A stretch of DNA of 21,652 nt, taken from an uncultured Rhodocyclaceae bacterium (lineage in GTDB: Bacteria > Pseudomonadota > Gammaproteobacteria > Burkholderiales > Rhodocyclaceae). A program made the translations under genes and the position numbers. The notes under the pieces are model-generated. The model saw only the letters and a program-made list of their open reading frames with translations. It searched no databases and was not told where the DNA came from. Below, one piece after another: positions 14,204-21,652 of the stretch; the first letter of the stretch is position 1, and the number at the start of each line of letters is the position of its first letter. The stretch is taken from the NCBI GenBank assembly GCA_900549295.1, contig URNG01000047.1, positions 1 through 21,652 of the forward strand, written 5' to 3'.

Positions 14204-14796
14204 GCGGCCTGGGCCAGCCACGCCGCAATTTGCGCTGCGGTTTCCGCGCCGGGAGCGAGCGCTTGGCTGGCATGCGGGCAGGAGAGATGAATCCGGGCCC
14301 GCTGCCAGGCGGCGCGGGCGTAATGGTCTTCTGCAGCGCATAAAAAGAGGAGCGGCGCCCGCAAAAGCTGCAGGGCTTCCCGGCCGGCCCGGTCGATCAG
14401 GCCGCCGTACGCTACCAGGGCTGCCACCTGGGCGTCGCGCCGGGCTGCGGCACGCAGCGCTGCCGGACTGACGTCGTCGCTGGCAAGGAGCACCAGGTCG
14501 AGGTTCTGGGTATCGGCATCGGCGCCTATGAATTCCAGAAGCTGCAACAAACGGGCGGTGAGACGGGCGGTATCCTGCGTCGCCTCGGCGTAGGCCGCTT
14601 CGCGCTCCGTCAATAATTCGGCGGCGAGAACGGCCTCGCCGGCCTGCAGAAAATACTGCGCGACAGGATCGTTGATGGCGATGCGGTGCGGTTTCGCGAT
14701 GACGAACAAACGCCGGGCCGTGGCCGGGCACAGCAACTGGCCGTGCAGGCTGGCGTTGGCCAGTGGCAGCGGCAGGGAAAAATGGCGCAGCGGCAT
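14185..14796 (-). CDS. Alpha/beta-hydrolase-like protein with degenerate active site
   Basis: 203 residues from the ATG at 14796, four bases after the stop of the MgtC/DUF4010 gene; the upstream in-frame start at 14883 would lie inside that gene. Overall pattern is that of small dienelactone-hydrolase/phospholipase-like proteins: an N-terminal strand (RRLFVIA), AVLAAELLTEREAAY, then RLTARLLQLLEF, LVLLASDD, VAALVAYGGLIDRAG and LRAPLLFLCAAEDHYA. Where active relatives have G-x-S-x-G this protein has ASDDV, and the usual HGSG oxyanion loop reads AKPHRI. The acidic AED is kept, but the late catalytic His is displaced. It therefore seems not to be a working hydrolase of the usual kind. The fold call is by pattern only. 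Confidence 0.6.
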   Translation of the reverse strand: MPLRHFSLPLPLANASLHGQLLCPATARRLFVIAKPHRIAINDPVAQYFLQAGEAVLAAELLTEREAAYAEATQDTARLTARLLQLLEFIGADADTQNLDLVLLASDDVSPAALRAAARRDAQVAALVAYGGLIDRAGREALQLLRAPLLFLCAAEDHYARAAWQRARIHLSCPHASQALAPGAETAAQIAAWLAQAAHLRRL

Positions 14797-14800
14797 GCCT

Positions 14801-16057
14801 TTACACCAGGAAAAGTCCGCCAACCATGCCGCCGCCAATCGCCAGCAGGCCGGGCAGGGCGTGGCGGGCGAGCGGCTTGCCACCGATGCTGACGAGCAGT
14901 CCGATCTTGAAGATCAGGTTGGCGATCAGGGCGAGCGTCACCGCGATCACCGCATCGTGGCCGACGATGCGTTCCAGGTTGAACATGCGCAGCGTGGACA
15001 ACACGCTGGCGTCGGCATCGGTCAGGCCGGAAGCGAGCGCCACGGCGTAAAGGCCGCTGCTGCCGGCGATGTCCTGCAACCAGGCGGCGGCGAGCAGGAT
15101 GAGGGCGTAGAGCGCGCCGAAGGTGAGGGCGGTTTTCAGTTCGGTCGGATTCTTGATTTCCGGCACCGGCAATTCACCGGAAGCGCGCAGGATCTTCCAG
15201 CCGTGCGCCGCCATCAGGACGCCCGGCGCGATGCCGCAGGCGAACACCGTGGCGATGGCGGGCAGGAGCGCCGGAGCCAGCAGGCCGGCGATGACGCCCA
15301 GGCGGATCATCACCATTACGTTGGCGATCAGAATGACGAGCGCCGACATGCGCACCAGATGCGCGTGCTCGTTGGCGTGGCGGGAGAACATCATGGTCGT
15401 CGCGGTGGACGAGGCCAGCCCGCCGAAAATGCCGAGCAGCGCCGCGCCATGCTGCGTGCCGATGATGCGCAGGGCCAGATAGCCGGCCAGCGCCAGCCCG
15501 GAAATCAGCACCACCAGCCACCACACCTGGCGCGGGTTGATCGCGCCGTAAGGGCCGAAATTGCCGTCCGGCAGGATGGGCAAAATCACCAGCGCCAGCA
15601 CGCCGAATTGCAGCATGGAGTTGATGTCCTTGGCCGTCATTCGCTCGCTGATGGCTTTCAGCTCGGTCTTGAAATAAAGCAGCATGGTGGTCGCCAGCGC
15701 CAGCATCACCGCCACCTGGGCGTAACCGAGCCAGACCGCCGCGCCGAGGCCATAGGTGACGATGATCGCCGCTTCCGAGGTGAAGCCGCGATACTGCTCT
15801 TCCTGCTTGGCCGAGAAATTCGAGGCGATCATCGACAGCGCCAGCACCACCAGTCCCACCGCCAGCAGCCACGGGCCGCCGCTTTGCTCGCCAAGCAGCG
15901 CGAACAGGCAGCCGAGCATGGAAACCAGGGCGAAGGTGCGCAGCCCGGCGGCGGAGTCGTTGCGCCGTTCGCGTTCCATGCCGATCAGAAGGCCGATGCC
16001 CAGCGCCGTGGCGAAGGCTTCGACCGGCGTGGCGAGTTCGGGGGCGAGAAAGCTCAT
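14801..16057 (-). CDS. MgtC/SapB-type membrane protein with DUF4010 domain
   Basis: 418 residues from the ATG at 16057 (MSFLAPELATPVEAF), preferred over an upstream Met at 16180 because AGG lies 8 bases before it and the upstream part is not protein-like. The N-terminal third has the MgtC hallmark ALGIGLLIGMERERR, followed by AAGLRTFALVSMLGCLFAL. The rest is a series of hydrophobic segments of the DUF4010 type, including LGIFGGLASSTATTMMFSR and LASGLTDADA. About twelve membrane segments are likely. MgtC proteins are linked to magnesium limitation and virulence; the role of the larger MgtC-DUF4010 fusions is not established. It diverges from ispD and is followed at 4 bases by the hydrolase-like gene. 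Confidence 0.85.
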   Translation of the reverse strand: MSFLAPELATPVEAFATALGIGLLIGMERERRNDSAAGLRTFALVSMLGCLFALLGEQSGGPWLLAVGLVVLALSMIASNFSAKQEEQYRGFTSEAAIIVTYGLGAAVWLGYAQVAVMLALATTMLLYFKTELKAISERMTAKDINSMLQFGVLALVILPILPDGNFGPYGAINPRQVWWLVVLISGLALAGYLALRIIGTQHGAALLGIFGGLASSTATTMMFSRHANEHAHLVRMSALVILIANVMVMIRLGVIAGLLAPALLPAIATVFACGIAPGVLMAAHGWKILRASGELPVPEIKNPTELKTALTFGALYALILLAAAWLQDIAGSSGLYAVALASGLTDADASVLSTLRMFNLERIVGHDAVIAVTLALIANLIFKIGLLVSIGGKPLARHALPGLLAIGGGMVGGLFLV

Positions 16058-16121
16058 GAAGTGGCCTTTGCGGGAAAGGTGGGCGGCGGGTGGTGACTCG
16101 GAAAGCGGCGCTGACAGCAGC

Positions 16122-16161
16122 GTTCTTCGCTGAAAACGGCGTTCTTCGCTAAAATTACGGC
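16122..16161 (+). repeat. Imperfect tandem repeat (about 20 bases, two copies) before ispD
   Basis: GTTCTTCGCTGAAAACGGC (16122-16140) is followed at once by GTTCTTCGCTAAAATTACGG and C (16141-16161). The first ten bases and the closing CGGC are identical; the second copy contains TAAAAT where the first has TGAAAA. The second copy abuts the ispD ATG. Confidence 0.7.
16126..16155 (+). promoter_or_regulatory. Candidate ispD promoter giving a leaderless mRNA
   Basis: TAAAAT at 16150-16155 (5 of 6 to TATAAT) lies 7 bases before the ispD ATG, so the expected +1 falls at or within a base of the A of ATG (16162). The -35 is weak (TTCGCT at 16126-16131, 18-base spacer). No Shine-Dalgarno precedes the start, consistent with leaderless translation. 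Confidence 0.4.
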
Positions 16162-16860
16162 ATGCCCAGATATTTCGCAATCGTTCCCGCTGCCGGCAGC
16201 GGCGCCCGTTTCGGGGCCAACCGGCCGAAACAGTACCTCGACCTCAACGGTCGCCCTCTCATTTACCACACGCTCGCCGCGTTGGCGGCGCATCCGCGCA
16301 TCGAGCGGGTATGGGTGGTGCTGTCCCCGGATGATCCCTGCTGGCTGCATTACGACTGGTCGGCTCTGGGGGCAAAGGTGGAGAGCGCCTATTGCGGCGG
16401 TACCAGCCGCGCCGAGAGCGTGCATAACGGTTTGCAGGCTGCGGCGATGGTGGCGGCGGACGACGATTGGGTGCTGGTGCACGACGCGGCGCGCCCCTGT
16501 CTGACGCAGGCGCTCCTCGACACCCTGTTCGACGAACTGGCGGACGACCCCGTCGGCGGCCTGCTCGCCGTGCCGGTGGCGGACACTCTGAAACGCGCCG
16601 ACGCCAATCAGCGGGTGGCGGCCACCGAGCCGCGCGGCGGGCTGTGGCAGGCGCAGACGCCGCAGATGTTCCGCTACGGCCTGCTGCGCCGGGCGCTGGC
16701 GGCGCAGAGTGAAGTGACCGACGAAGCCGGGGCCATCGAAGCAGCCGGCCTGCAGCCCAGACTGGTCGCCAGTTCGGCCAGCAATCTGAAAGTGACCTAC
16801 CCCGCCGACCTCGCGCTGGCGGCGCTGATTTTGCGGGAGCAAGCATGTCTGGAATCCTGA
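16162..16860 (+). CDS. ispD: 2-C-methyl-D-erythritol 4-phosphate cytidylyltransferase
   Basis: Transfers CMP from CTP to methylerythritol phosphate, third step of the MEP isoprenoid pathway. 232 residues, close to the E. coli enzyme (236). The N-terminal nucleotide-binding loop PAAGSGARFGANRPKQY (residues 9-25) carries the conserved Arg and Lys. GGTSRAESVHNGL, VLVHDAARPCL, DTLKRA, QAQTPQMFR, TDEAGAIEAAG and NLKVTYPADL are all family motifs. The start at 16162 has no ribosome site, but a -10-like TAAAAT immediately before it. It overlaps ispF by 16 bases. The CTP it uses is the product of PyrG, encoded 9 kb upstream in the window. Confidence 0.97.
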   Translation: MPRYFAIVPAAGSGARFGANRPKQYLDLNGRPLIYHTLAALAAHPRIERVWVVLSPDDPCWLHYDWSALGAKVESAYCGGTSRAESVHNGLQAAAMVAADDDWVLVHDAARPCLTQALLDTLFDELADDPVGGLLAVPVADTLKRADANQRVAATEPRGGLWQAQTPQMFRYGLLRRALAAQSEVTDEAGAIEAAGLQPRLVASSASNLKVTYPADLALAALILREQACLES

Positions 16861-17351
16861 ATTTCCGGGTTGGCCAAGGCTACGACGTGCATCGTCTGGT
16901 GGCCGGGCGCAAACTGATCCTGGGCGGCGTGGAAATCCCCCACGCGCTCGGCCTGCTCGGCCATTCCGATGCCGACGCGCTGCTGCACGCCATCACCGAC
17001 GCGCTGCTCGGCGCTGCCGGCCTGGGCGACATCGGCCGCCATTTCCCCGATACCGACCCGCGTTACCAAGGCGCGGACAGCCGCGTGCTGCTGCGCGCCG
17101 CCGTCGCGCTGGCGGCGGAGCAGGGCTGGCGGGTGGTGAACGTGGACGCCACCCTCATCGCGCAGCAGCCCAAGCTCGCGCCGCACGCCCCGGCCATGGT
17201 CGCCAACATCGCCGCCGATCTCGGCATCGCTGCCGCCTGCGTGAACGTCAAGGGCAAGACGAACGAAAAACTGGGCTACCTGGGGCGCGCCGAAGCCATC
17301 GAAGCGCAGGCCGTGGCGCTGCTCGTCCGCTGTCCCGAACAGCCCGCCTGA
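16845..17351 (+). CDS. ispF: 2-C-methyl-D-erythritol 2,4-cyclodiphosphate synthase
   Basis: Cyclises CDP-ME 2-phosphate to MEcPP, releasing CMP; fifth step of the MEP pathway, a homotrimer. 168 residues, usual size. Metal ligands Asp14 and His16 in GQGYDVHRL and His48 in HSDADALLHA are present, along with LGDIGRHFPDTD, VNVDATLIAQ.PKL and NVKGKTNEKLGYLGR. GGGAG precedes the start at a good distance. The start lies inside the end of ispD (16-base overlap), a pairing common in proteobacteria. IspE, the step between, is not in the window. Confidence 0.97.
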   Translation: MSGILNFRVGQGYDVHRLVAGRKLILGGVEIPHALGLLGHSDADALLHAITDALLGAAGLGDIGRHFPDTDPRYQGADSRVLLRAAVALAAEQGWRVVNVDATLIAQQPKLAPHAPAMVANIAADLGIAAACVNVKGKTNEKLGYLGRAEAIEAQAVALLVRCPEQPA

Positions 17352-17373
17352 ATTTTCTGCAAAGGATGAAACC

Positions 17374-18135
17374 ATGATCGAACTGGGCGTCAATATCGAC
17401 CACGTCGCCACCATTCGCCAGGCGCGCCGCACCTACGAGCCTGATCCCGCATGGGCGGCGGTGGAAGCGCATCTGGGCGGGGCCGACGGCATCACCGTGC
17501 ATCTGCGCGAGGATCGCCGCCACATTCAGGACGCCGACGTGCGGCGTTTGCGCGAATCGACCCAGATCAAGCTCAATCTGGAAATGGCGGCGACCGAGGA
17601 AATGCTCGGCATCGCCTGCGCGCTGAAGCCGGAAATGGCGATGCTGGTGCCGGAAGGGCGGCACGAAATCACCACCGAGGGCGGCCTCGACGTGCTCGGG
17701 CAGGAAAGCCGCCTGCGGGAAATCATCGCCCGCCTGAGCGGCGCGGGCATCGTGACCAGCGTGTTCATCGACGCCGAAATCGCGCAGATCGAGGCCGCTG
17801 CCCGCATCGGCGCGCGCGTCTGCGAAATCCATACCGGCCCCTATGCGCACGCCTTTCACGAGCAGGGGCGCGACGTCGAAGCGCCGGCGGTGCAGGCGGA
17901 GCTGGCGAAGATCCGGGCGGCCGGTGCGGCAATCCGCGGCCTGGGCATGCGCTTCAACGCCGGACACGCGCTCAATTACTACAACGTGCAGCCGGTGGCG
18001 CGGCTGGCCGGCATCCGCGAACTGCACATCGGCCACGCCATCGTCAGCCGGGCGGTTTTCGTCGGCCTGCGCGAAGCCGTGCGCGAAATGAAGGCGCTCA
18101 TGCGCGCCGCCGCCAGCAGCCCCGAGAACGCATGA
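17374..18135 (+). CDS. pdxJ: Pyridoxine 5'-phosphate synthase
   Basis: Closes the ring of vitamin B6 from 1-deoxyxylulose 5-phosphate and 3-amino-2-oxopropyl phosphate; cytosolic TIM barrel. 253 residues against 243 in E. coli. The N-terminus LGVNIDHVATIRQARR, the phosphate-binding GADGITVHLREDRRHI, NLEMAATEEM, VPEGRHEITTEGGLDV, EIHTGPYA, and GHALNYYNVQPVA with ELHIGHAIVSRAVF are diagnostic. AAGGATG precedes the ATG. The stop overlaps the acpS start as ATGA. Its substrate deoxyxylulose 5-phosphate is also the entry compound of the MEP pathway served by ispD/ispF just upstream, so the cluster draws on one precursor. Confidence 0.97.
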   Translation: MIELGVNIDHVATIRQARRTYEPDPAWAAVEAHLGGADGITVHLREDRRHIQDADVRRLRESTQIKLNLEMAATEEMLGIACALKPEMAMLVPEGRHEITTEGGLDVLGQESRLREIIARLSGAGIVTSVFIDAEIAQIEAAARIGARVCEIHTGPYAHAFHEQGRDVEAPAVQAELAKIRAAGAAIRGLGMRFNAGHALNYYNVQPVARLAGIRELHIGHAIVSRAVFVGLREAVREMKALMRAAASSPENA

Positions 18136-18509
18136 TCCACGGTATCGGCACCGACATCGTGGCGGTGGAGCGCCTGCGCGGCCTGTGGCAGCGGCACGGC
18201 GACAAGGCGCTGGCAAAGCTGCTGGCCCCGGAAGAATTCGCCGATTTCGCCGCCGCCGCCGACAAGGGGCGCTTCCTCGCCAAACGCTTCGCCGCCAAGG
18301 AAGCCTTCGCCAAGGCGTTCGGCAGCGGCGTGCGCGCGCCGGTGCTGCTGCCCGCGCTCGGCGTCGGCCACGATGCGCTCGGCAAGCCGCAGTTCGTTTT
18401 TCACGACGTGCTGGCGGCGGCGGTGGCGGAGCGCGGGCTGACCGCCCATCTTTCCATCAGCGACGAAACCGATTACGCCGTGGCCTACGTGATACTGGAA
18501 AAGCGGTGA
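18132..18509 (+). CDS. acpS: Holo-[acyl-carrier-protein] synthase
   Basis: Transfers 4'-phosphopantetheine from CoA to apo-ACP, activating fatty-acid synthesis. 125 residues, one residue off the E. coli length. The start at 18132 (MIHGIGTDIVAVERL) is the family N-terminus with Mg ligand Asp8. RFLAKRFAAKEAFAKAFG carries the second ligand Glu57 and the CoA-binding Lys. HLSISDETDYAVAYVI is the closing strand. It overlaps the pdxJ stop by four bases; pdxJ-acpS is a widely conserved pair in proteobacteria. The frame is open far upstream through pdxJ, but only as a shadow. Confidence 0.97.
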   Translation: MIHGIGTDIVAVERLRGLWQRHGDKALAKLLAPEEFADFAAAADKGRFLAKRFAAKEAFAKAFGSGVRAPVLLPALGVGHDALGKPQFVFHDVLAAAVAERGLTAHLSISDETDYAVAYVILEKR

Positions 18510-18612
18510 AAGCGGACGGTGCAGCCCATTTTCCCCGTCCAGCAGGGAGCGTGAAAAAGCACCACGCGCCACGCCCGTGCGGCGGACCTTTCCCTTTTCA
18601 AGCGAGCCACCC

Positions 18613-19635
18613 ATGACGAATCTCCCCGGCCCCCTGATGATCGACGTCGCTGGTCACGAACTGACGGCGCTGGAGCGGGAACGCCTGCGTCACCCGCTAG
18701 TCGGCGGCGTCATTCTGTTCACGCGCAATTACCGCGACCGCGCCCAGCTTGCCGCGTTGTGCGCCGAGATCCATGCACTGCGCCACGCCCTGCGCGCGCC
18801 GCGCCTGTTGATCGCGGTCGATCACGAAGGCGGGCGGGTGCAGCGTTTCCGCACAGGCTTCACGCGCCTGCCCGCCATGCGCCTCTTGGGCGAGCGTTAC
18901 GACCAGTCGCCGGAAACGGGACTGCGGACGGCGCGGGCGGCGGGCTTCGTGCTGGCGGCGGAACTGCGCGCCTGCGGCGTCGATTTTTCCTTCACGCCGG
19001 TGCTTGACCTCGATTACGGCCCGTCGCGGGTGATTGGCGACCGCGCTTTCCACCGCGACCCGGTGGCGGTCGTCGCCCTGGCCGCCGCGCTCGACGAAGG
19101 TCTGCGCGCCGGTGGCATGGGCTGCTGCGGCAAGCATTTCCCCGGCCACGGCTACGTGATCCCCGATTCGCACGTCGAATTGCCGGTCGATGAACGCAGC
19201 CTTGCCGCCATGACGGAGGACCTGCGCCCCTATCGCGAACTGAAGCTGGACGCCGTGATGGCGGCGCACGTCATCTATTCCTGCGTCGATTGCCACACGG
19301 CGGTGTTTTCCCGCCGCTGGCTGGACTACCTGCGCGCCGACCTGGGCTTTCAGGGCGTCATCTTCACCGACGACCTGTCGATGGCCGGCGCCGGTGTTGC
19401 CGGTGACATGCTGGCCCGCGTCGAAACCGCCTGGGCGGCCGGCTGCGACATGCTGCTCGTGTGCAACTCGCCGGAAGCCGCCGCCGACGTGCTGGCCCGC
19501 TGGCAGCCGCAACCCGACGCAACGCGGGCGCAGCGGGTGGCCCGCCTGCTGCCGCCGGAAACCCTGCGCTACCCCGATCCGCATGCCTACCGCGAGGCGC
19601 TGGCGGTGTTGGCGGAGTTGCCGACGGCGGGTTGA
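18613..19635 (+). CDS. nagZ: Beta-N-acetylhexosaminidase (glucosaminidase) of peptidoglycan recycling
   Basis: Removes GlcNAc from GlcNAc-anhydroMurNAc-peptides in the cytosol, in cell-wall recycling. 340 residues, E. coli length 341. The start at 18613 (MTNLPGPLMIDVAGHELT) is the conserved N-terminus; the in-frame Met at 18577 adds 12 unlikely residues. GH3 features are IAVDHEGGRVQRFR, the substrate-binding KHFPGHG (174-180), the acid/base His in DSHVELPVDER (Asp185, His187), and the nucleophile Asp in FTDDLSMAGA (about 253). It follows acpS by about 100 bases with no clear Shine-Dalgarno. The gene order acpS-nagZ fits betaproteobacteria. A REP-like inverted repeat follows the stop. Confidence 0.96.
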   Translation: MTNLPGPLMIDVAGHELTALERERLRHPLVGGVILFTRNYRDRAQLAALCAEIHALRHALRAPRLLIAVDHEGGRVQRFRTGFTRLPAMRLLGERYDQSPETGLRTARAAGFVLAAELRACGVDFSFTPVLDLDYGPSRVIGDRAFHRDPVAVVALAAALDEGLRAGGMGCCGKHFPGHGYVIPDSHVELPVDERSLAAMTEDLRPYRELKLDAVMAAHVIYSCVDCHTAVFSRRWLDYLRADLGFQGVIFTDDLSMAGAGVAGDMLARVETAWAAGCDMLLVCNSPEAAADVLARWQPQPDATRAQRVARLLPPETLRYPDPHAYREALAVLAELPTAG

Positions 19636-19652
19636 TGAAACTCTGAAAAAAT

Positions 19653-19723
19653 CCGTTCGCCCTGAGCTTGTCGAAGAGCATCAACTGCAAAATCAAGGGC
19701 TTCGACAGGCTCAGCCCGAACGG
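19653..19723. repeat. REP-like inverted repeat, probable bidirectional terminator
   Basis: A 24-base arm (19653-19676) beginning CCGTTCGCCCTGAGC and its near-complement (19700-19723) ending CAGCCCGAACGG match with 3 mismatches around a 23-base loop. A run of A precedes the left arm (AAAAAAT) and TTTTGATT follows the right arm, so both strands end the stem in T-rich sequence. It sits between the convergent nagZ and lolD-like genes. The core CTGAGC.TGTCGAAG is a widely dispersed intergenic palindrome type in proteobacterial genomes. Confidence 0.75.
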
Positions 19724-19786
19724 TTTTGATTGATTCAGAACTTCCTTGAGCATTTCCCGGACGGGCCGGTCAGTCTGACTTGGCCG

Positions 19787-20471
<685 letters not shown>

Positions 20472-20479
<8 letters not shown>

Positions 20480-21652
20480 GGATCGCCACCACCGGGTCGA
20501 GCCGCGCCGCGCGCCGGGCCGGGAGCAGGGCGGCGAGCACGCCGACCAGGCTGGCCCCGGCGGCCGTCACCAGTATCAGGGCGGGTGGCACTTCGATCAT
20601 GAACATCGGCGTGCCGTCCGGGTTGGTGGCGAGCGTGCGCCACACCGCCAGACACAGCATGGCCAGCGCCGAACCGAGCAGGGAGCCGAGCAGGCCGACG
20701 ATGCCGCCTTGCAGCAGGAAAGTGCGCAAAATCTGCCCCTGGCTGGTACCCATGGCGCGCAGGATGCCGATTTCCTTCGCCCGTTGGACGACGGAAACCA
20801 CCAGCACGCTGGCAATGCCGAAAGCCACCGAGAGGGCGATGAAGAAGCGGATCAGGTTGCTGGACACGCGCTGCGAGTTGAGCGCCGTGAAGAACTGGCT
20901 GTTGGTCTTGATCCAGCTGTCGGCCACCAGCCCGGTTTCGCCGGCCAGCCGCTGGGCGAGGGTTTCCGCTGCGTACATGTCGTGCAGCGCGAGGTCGATG
21001 TGCGACACGCCGCCGATCAGGTCGAGCAGATTCTGCGCGCTGCGCAGCCCGACATAGACGTTGCGGCCATTGGCCGTCTTGTTGCCGAGATCGAACAGGC
21101 CGACGATGGTCAGCGTGTCGGTGGCGCCGCTGCCCGCATTGACGCGCAGCTTGTCGCCCAGACCCGCGCCGAGTTCGCGCGCCAGTTCGATGCCGATCAC
21201 CGCTTCGCCCGCGTTGGCGCGCAATTCTCCGGCCACGATCTTGTCGTGCAGGTCGATCACCTGCGTGTAGCGTTCCGGCACGATGCCGTACAGGGTGATG
21301 GCCTTGTTGGCGTCGCCGCGCACGGCGAAGGCCGGGCCGGAAGCCACCGGCGACACGGCGGCGATTTCCGGCAGGGTTTCCAGGCGGTCGCGCAGGGGCT
21401 GCCATTGGTCGATCGAACGCAGGCGCTGCGCCTGCCGCTGGATCAGGGTCCGTTCGGCCCCCTGCTGCGGGCGGGCGATTTCCTCGGTGGGCAGCAGCAC
21501 CAGATGCGCCTGCGAACTCAGGGTGCGCTTGACGATGTTCTCCTGCAAGCCGGTGAGCAGGGCCGACATGAACACGATCACCGCCACGCCCACTCCGACG
21601 CCGACGATGATGAGCAGCGTCTGCGCCCGGCCTTCGCGCAGAAAGCGGGTGG
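20472..21652 (-). CDS. ABC transporter permease, LolC/E-MacB (FtsX-fold) type; 5' end outside window
   Basis: The frame remains open to the right edge, where it reads TRFLREGRAQTLLIIVGV, so the GTG at 21593 is not the true start; only a few N-terminal residues are missing. About 393 residues are visible. A first membrane helix (LLIIVGVGVGVAVIVFMSAL) is followed by a large periplasmic domain of about 230 residues, including PVASGPAFAVRGDA, VIGIELARELGAGLGDKL and IVGLFDLGNK. Three C-terminal helices then include FFIALSVAFGIASVLVVSV and the RAKEIGILRAMGTS coupling motif, ending LLPARRAARLDPVVAIRG. That ending is characteristic of MacB/LolC permeases. It is in one operon with the ATPase, possibly after a periplasmic adaptor beyond the edge. 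Confidence 0.9.

Noticed and set aside
14672..16096. 474-codon plus-strand frame over the MgtC/DUF4010 gene
   Set aside because: His/Gln/Arg-rich translation with no domain pattern; the minus-strand frame has regular membrane helices and the MgtC motif.

Overview
The window reads as two unrelated pieces of bacterial DNA joined at about 1775-1812. The left piece (1 to about 1780) carries the tail of a DegT-type aminotransferase-like gene, an uncharacterised membrane protein and the C-terminal part of an SPFH/Band 7 protein. Its genes have few Shine-Dalgarno sites, and protein style suggests a Verrucomicrobium of the Akkermansia type; that lineage is an inference from memory of such proteins. 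The right piece (about 1812 to 21652) is GC-rich and looks like a betaproteobacterium, probably Rhodocyclales: a pyrG-kdsA-eno-ftsB block, an ispD-ispF-pdxJ-acpS-nagZ block, a PHA phasin and E. coli-length QueF all fit. At the seam a truncated ABC ATPase runs out of frame into the truncated SPFH gene, so an assembly chimera is the simplest reading.

Layout of the right piece. Positions 1809-5414 hold an iron/siderophore-type uptake locus: an AraC-family regulator diverges from a FyuA-like TonB-dependent receptor, which is followed by the cut ABC ATPase. A Fur-box-like sequence and a dyad/direct-repeat element lie between the divergent genes. Positions 5418-9755 hold housekeeping genes: CTP synthase, KDO-8-phosphate synthase, enolase and the divisome protein FtsB, tightly spaced and on the plus strand. 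Positions 9845-10886 hold a Bcp-type peroxiredoxin overlapping a SlyD-like prolyl isomerase. Positions 11013-13195 (minus) hold guanine deaminase and the queuosine enzyme QueF, 11 bases apart. Positions 13270-13927 (minus) hold a phasin with its own promoter and a textbook terminator. A small Arg-rich ORF, a degenerate alpha/beta-hydrolase and an MgtC/DUF4010 membrane protein follow to 16057.

Positions 16162-19635 (plus) hold two steps of the MEP isoprenoid pathway (ispD, ispF), pyridoxine 5'-phosphate synthase (pdxJ), holo-ACP synthase (acpS) and the peptidoglycan-recycling glucosaminidase nagZ, several with overlapping stop and start codons. A REP-like inverted repeat (19653-19723) lies between nagZ and the convergent ABC pair (LolD-like ATPase and a LolC/MacB-like permease that runs off the right edge).

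No tRNA, rRNA, CRISPR array, insertion sequence or phage gene was recognised, and no gene-free stretch exceeds 300 bases. I see no clear new defence or mobile system. The points most worth checking are the chimeric seam, the leaderless-looking ispD start inside a tandem repeat, the hydrolase that has lost its catalytic residues, and the iron-locus control region.
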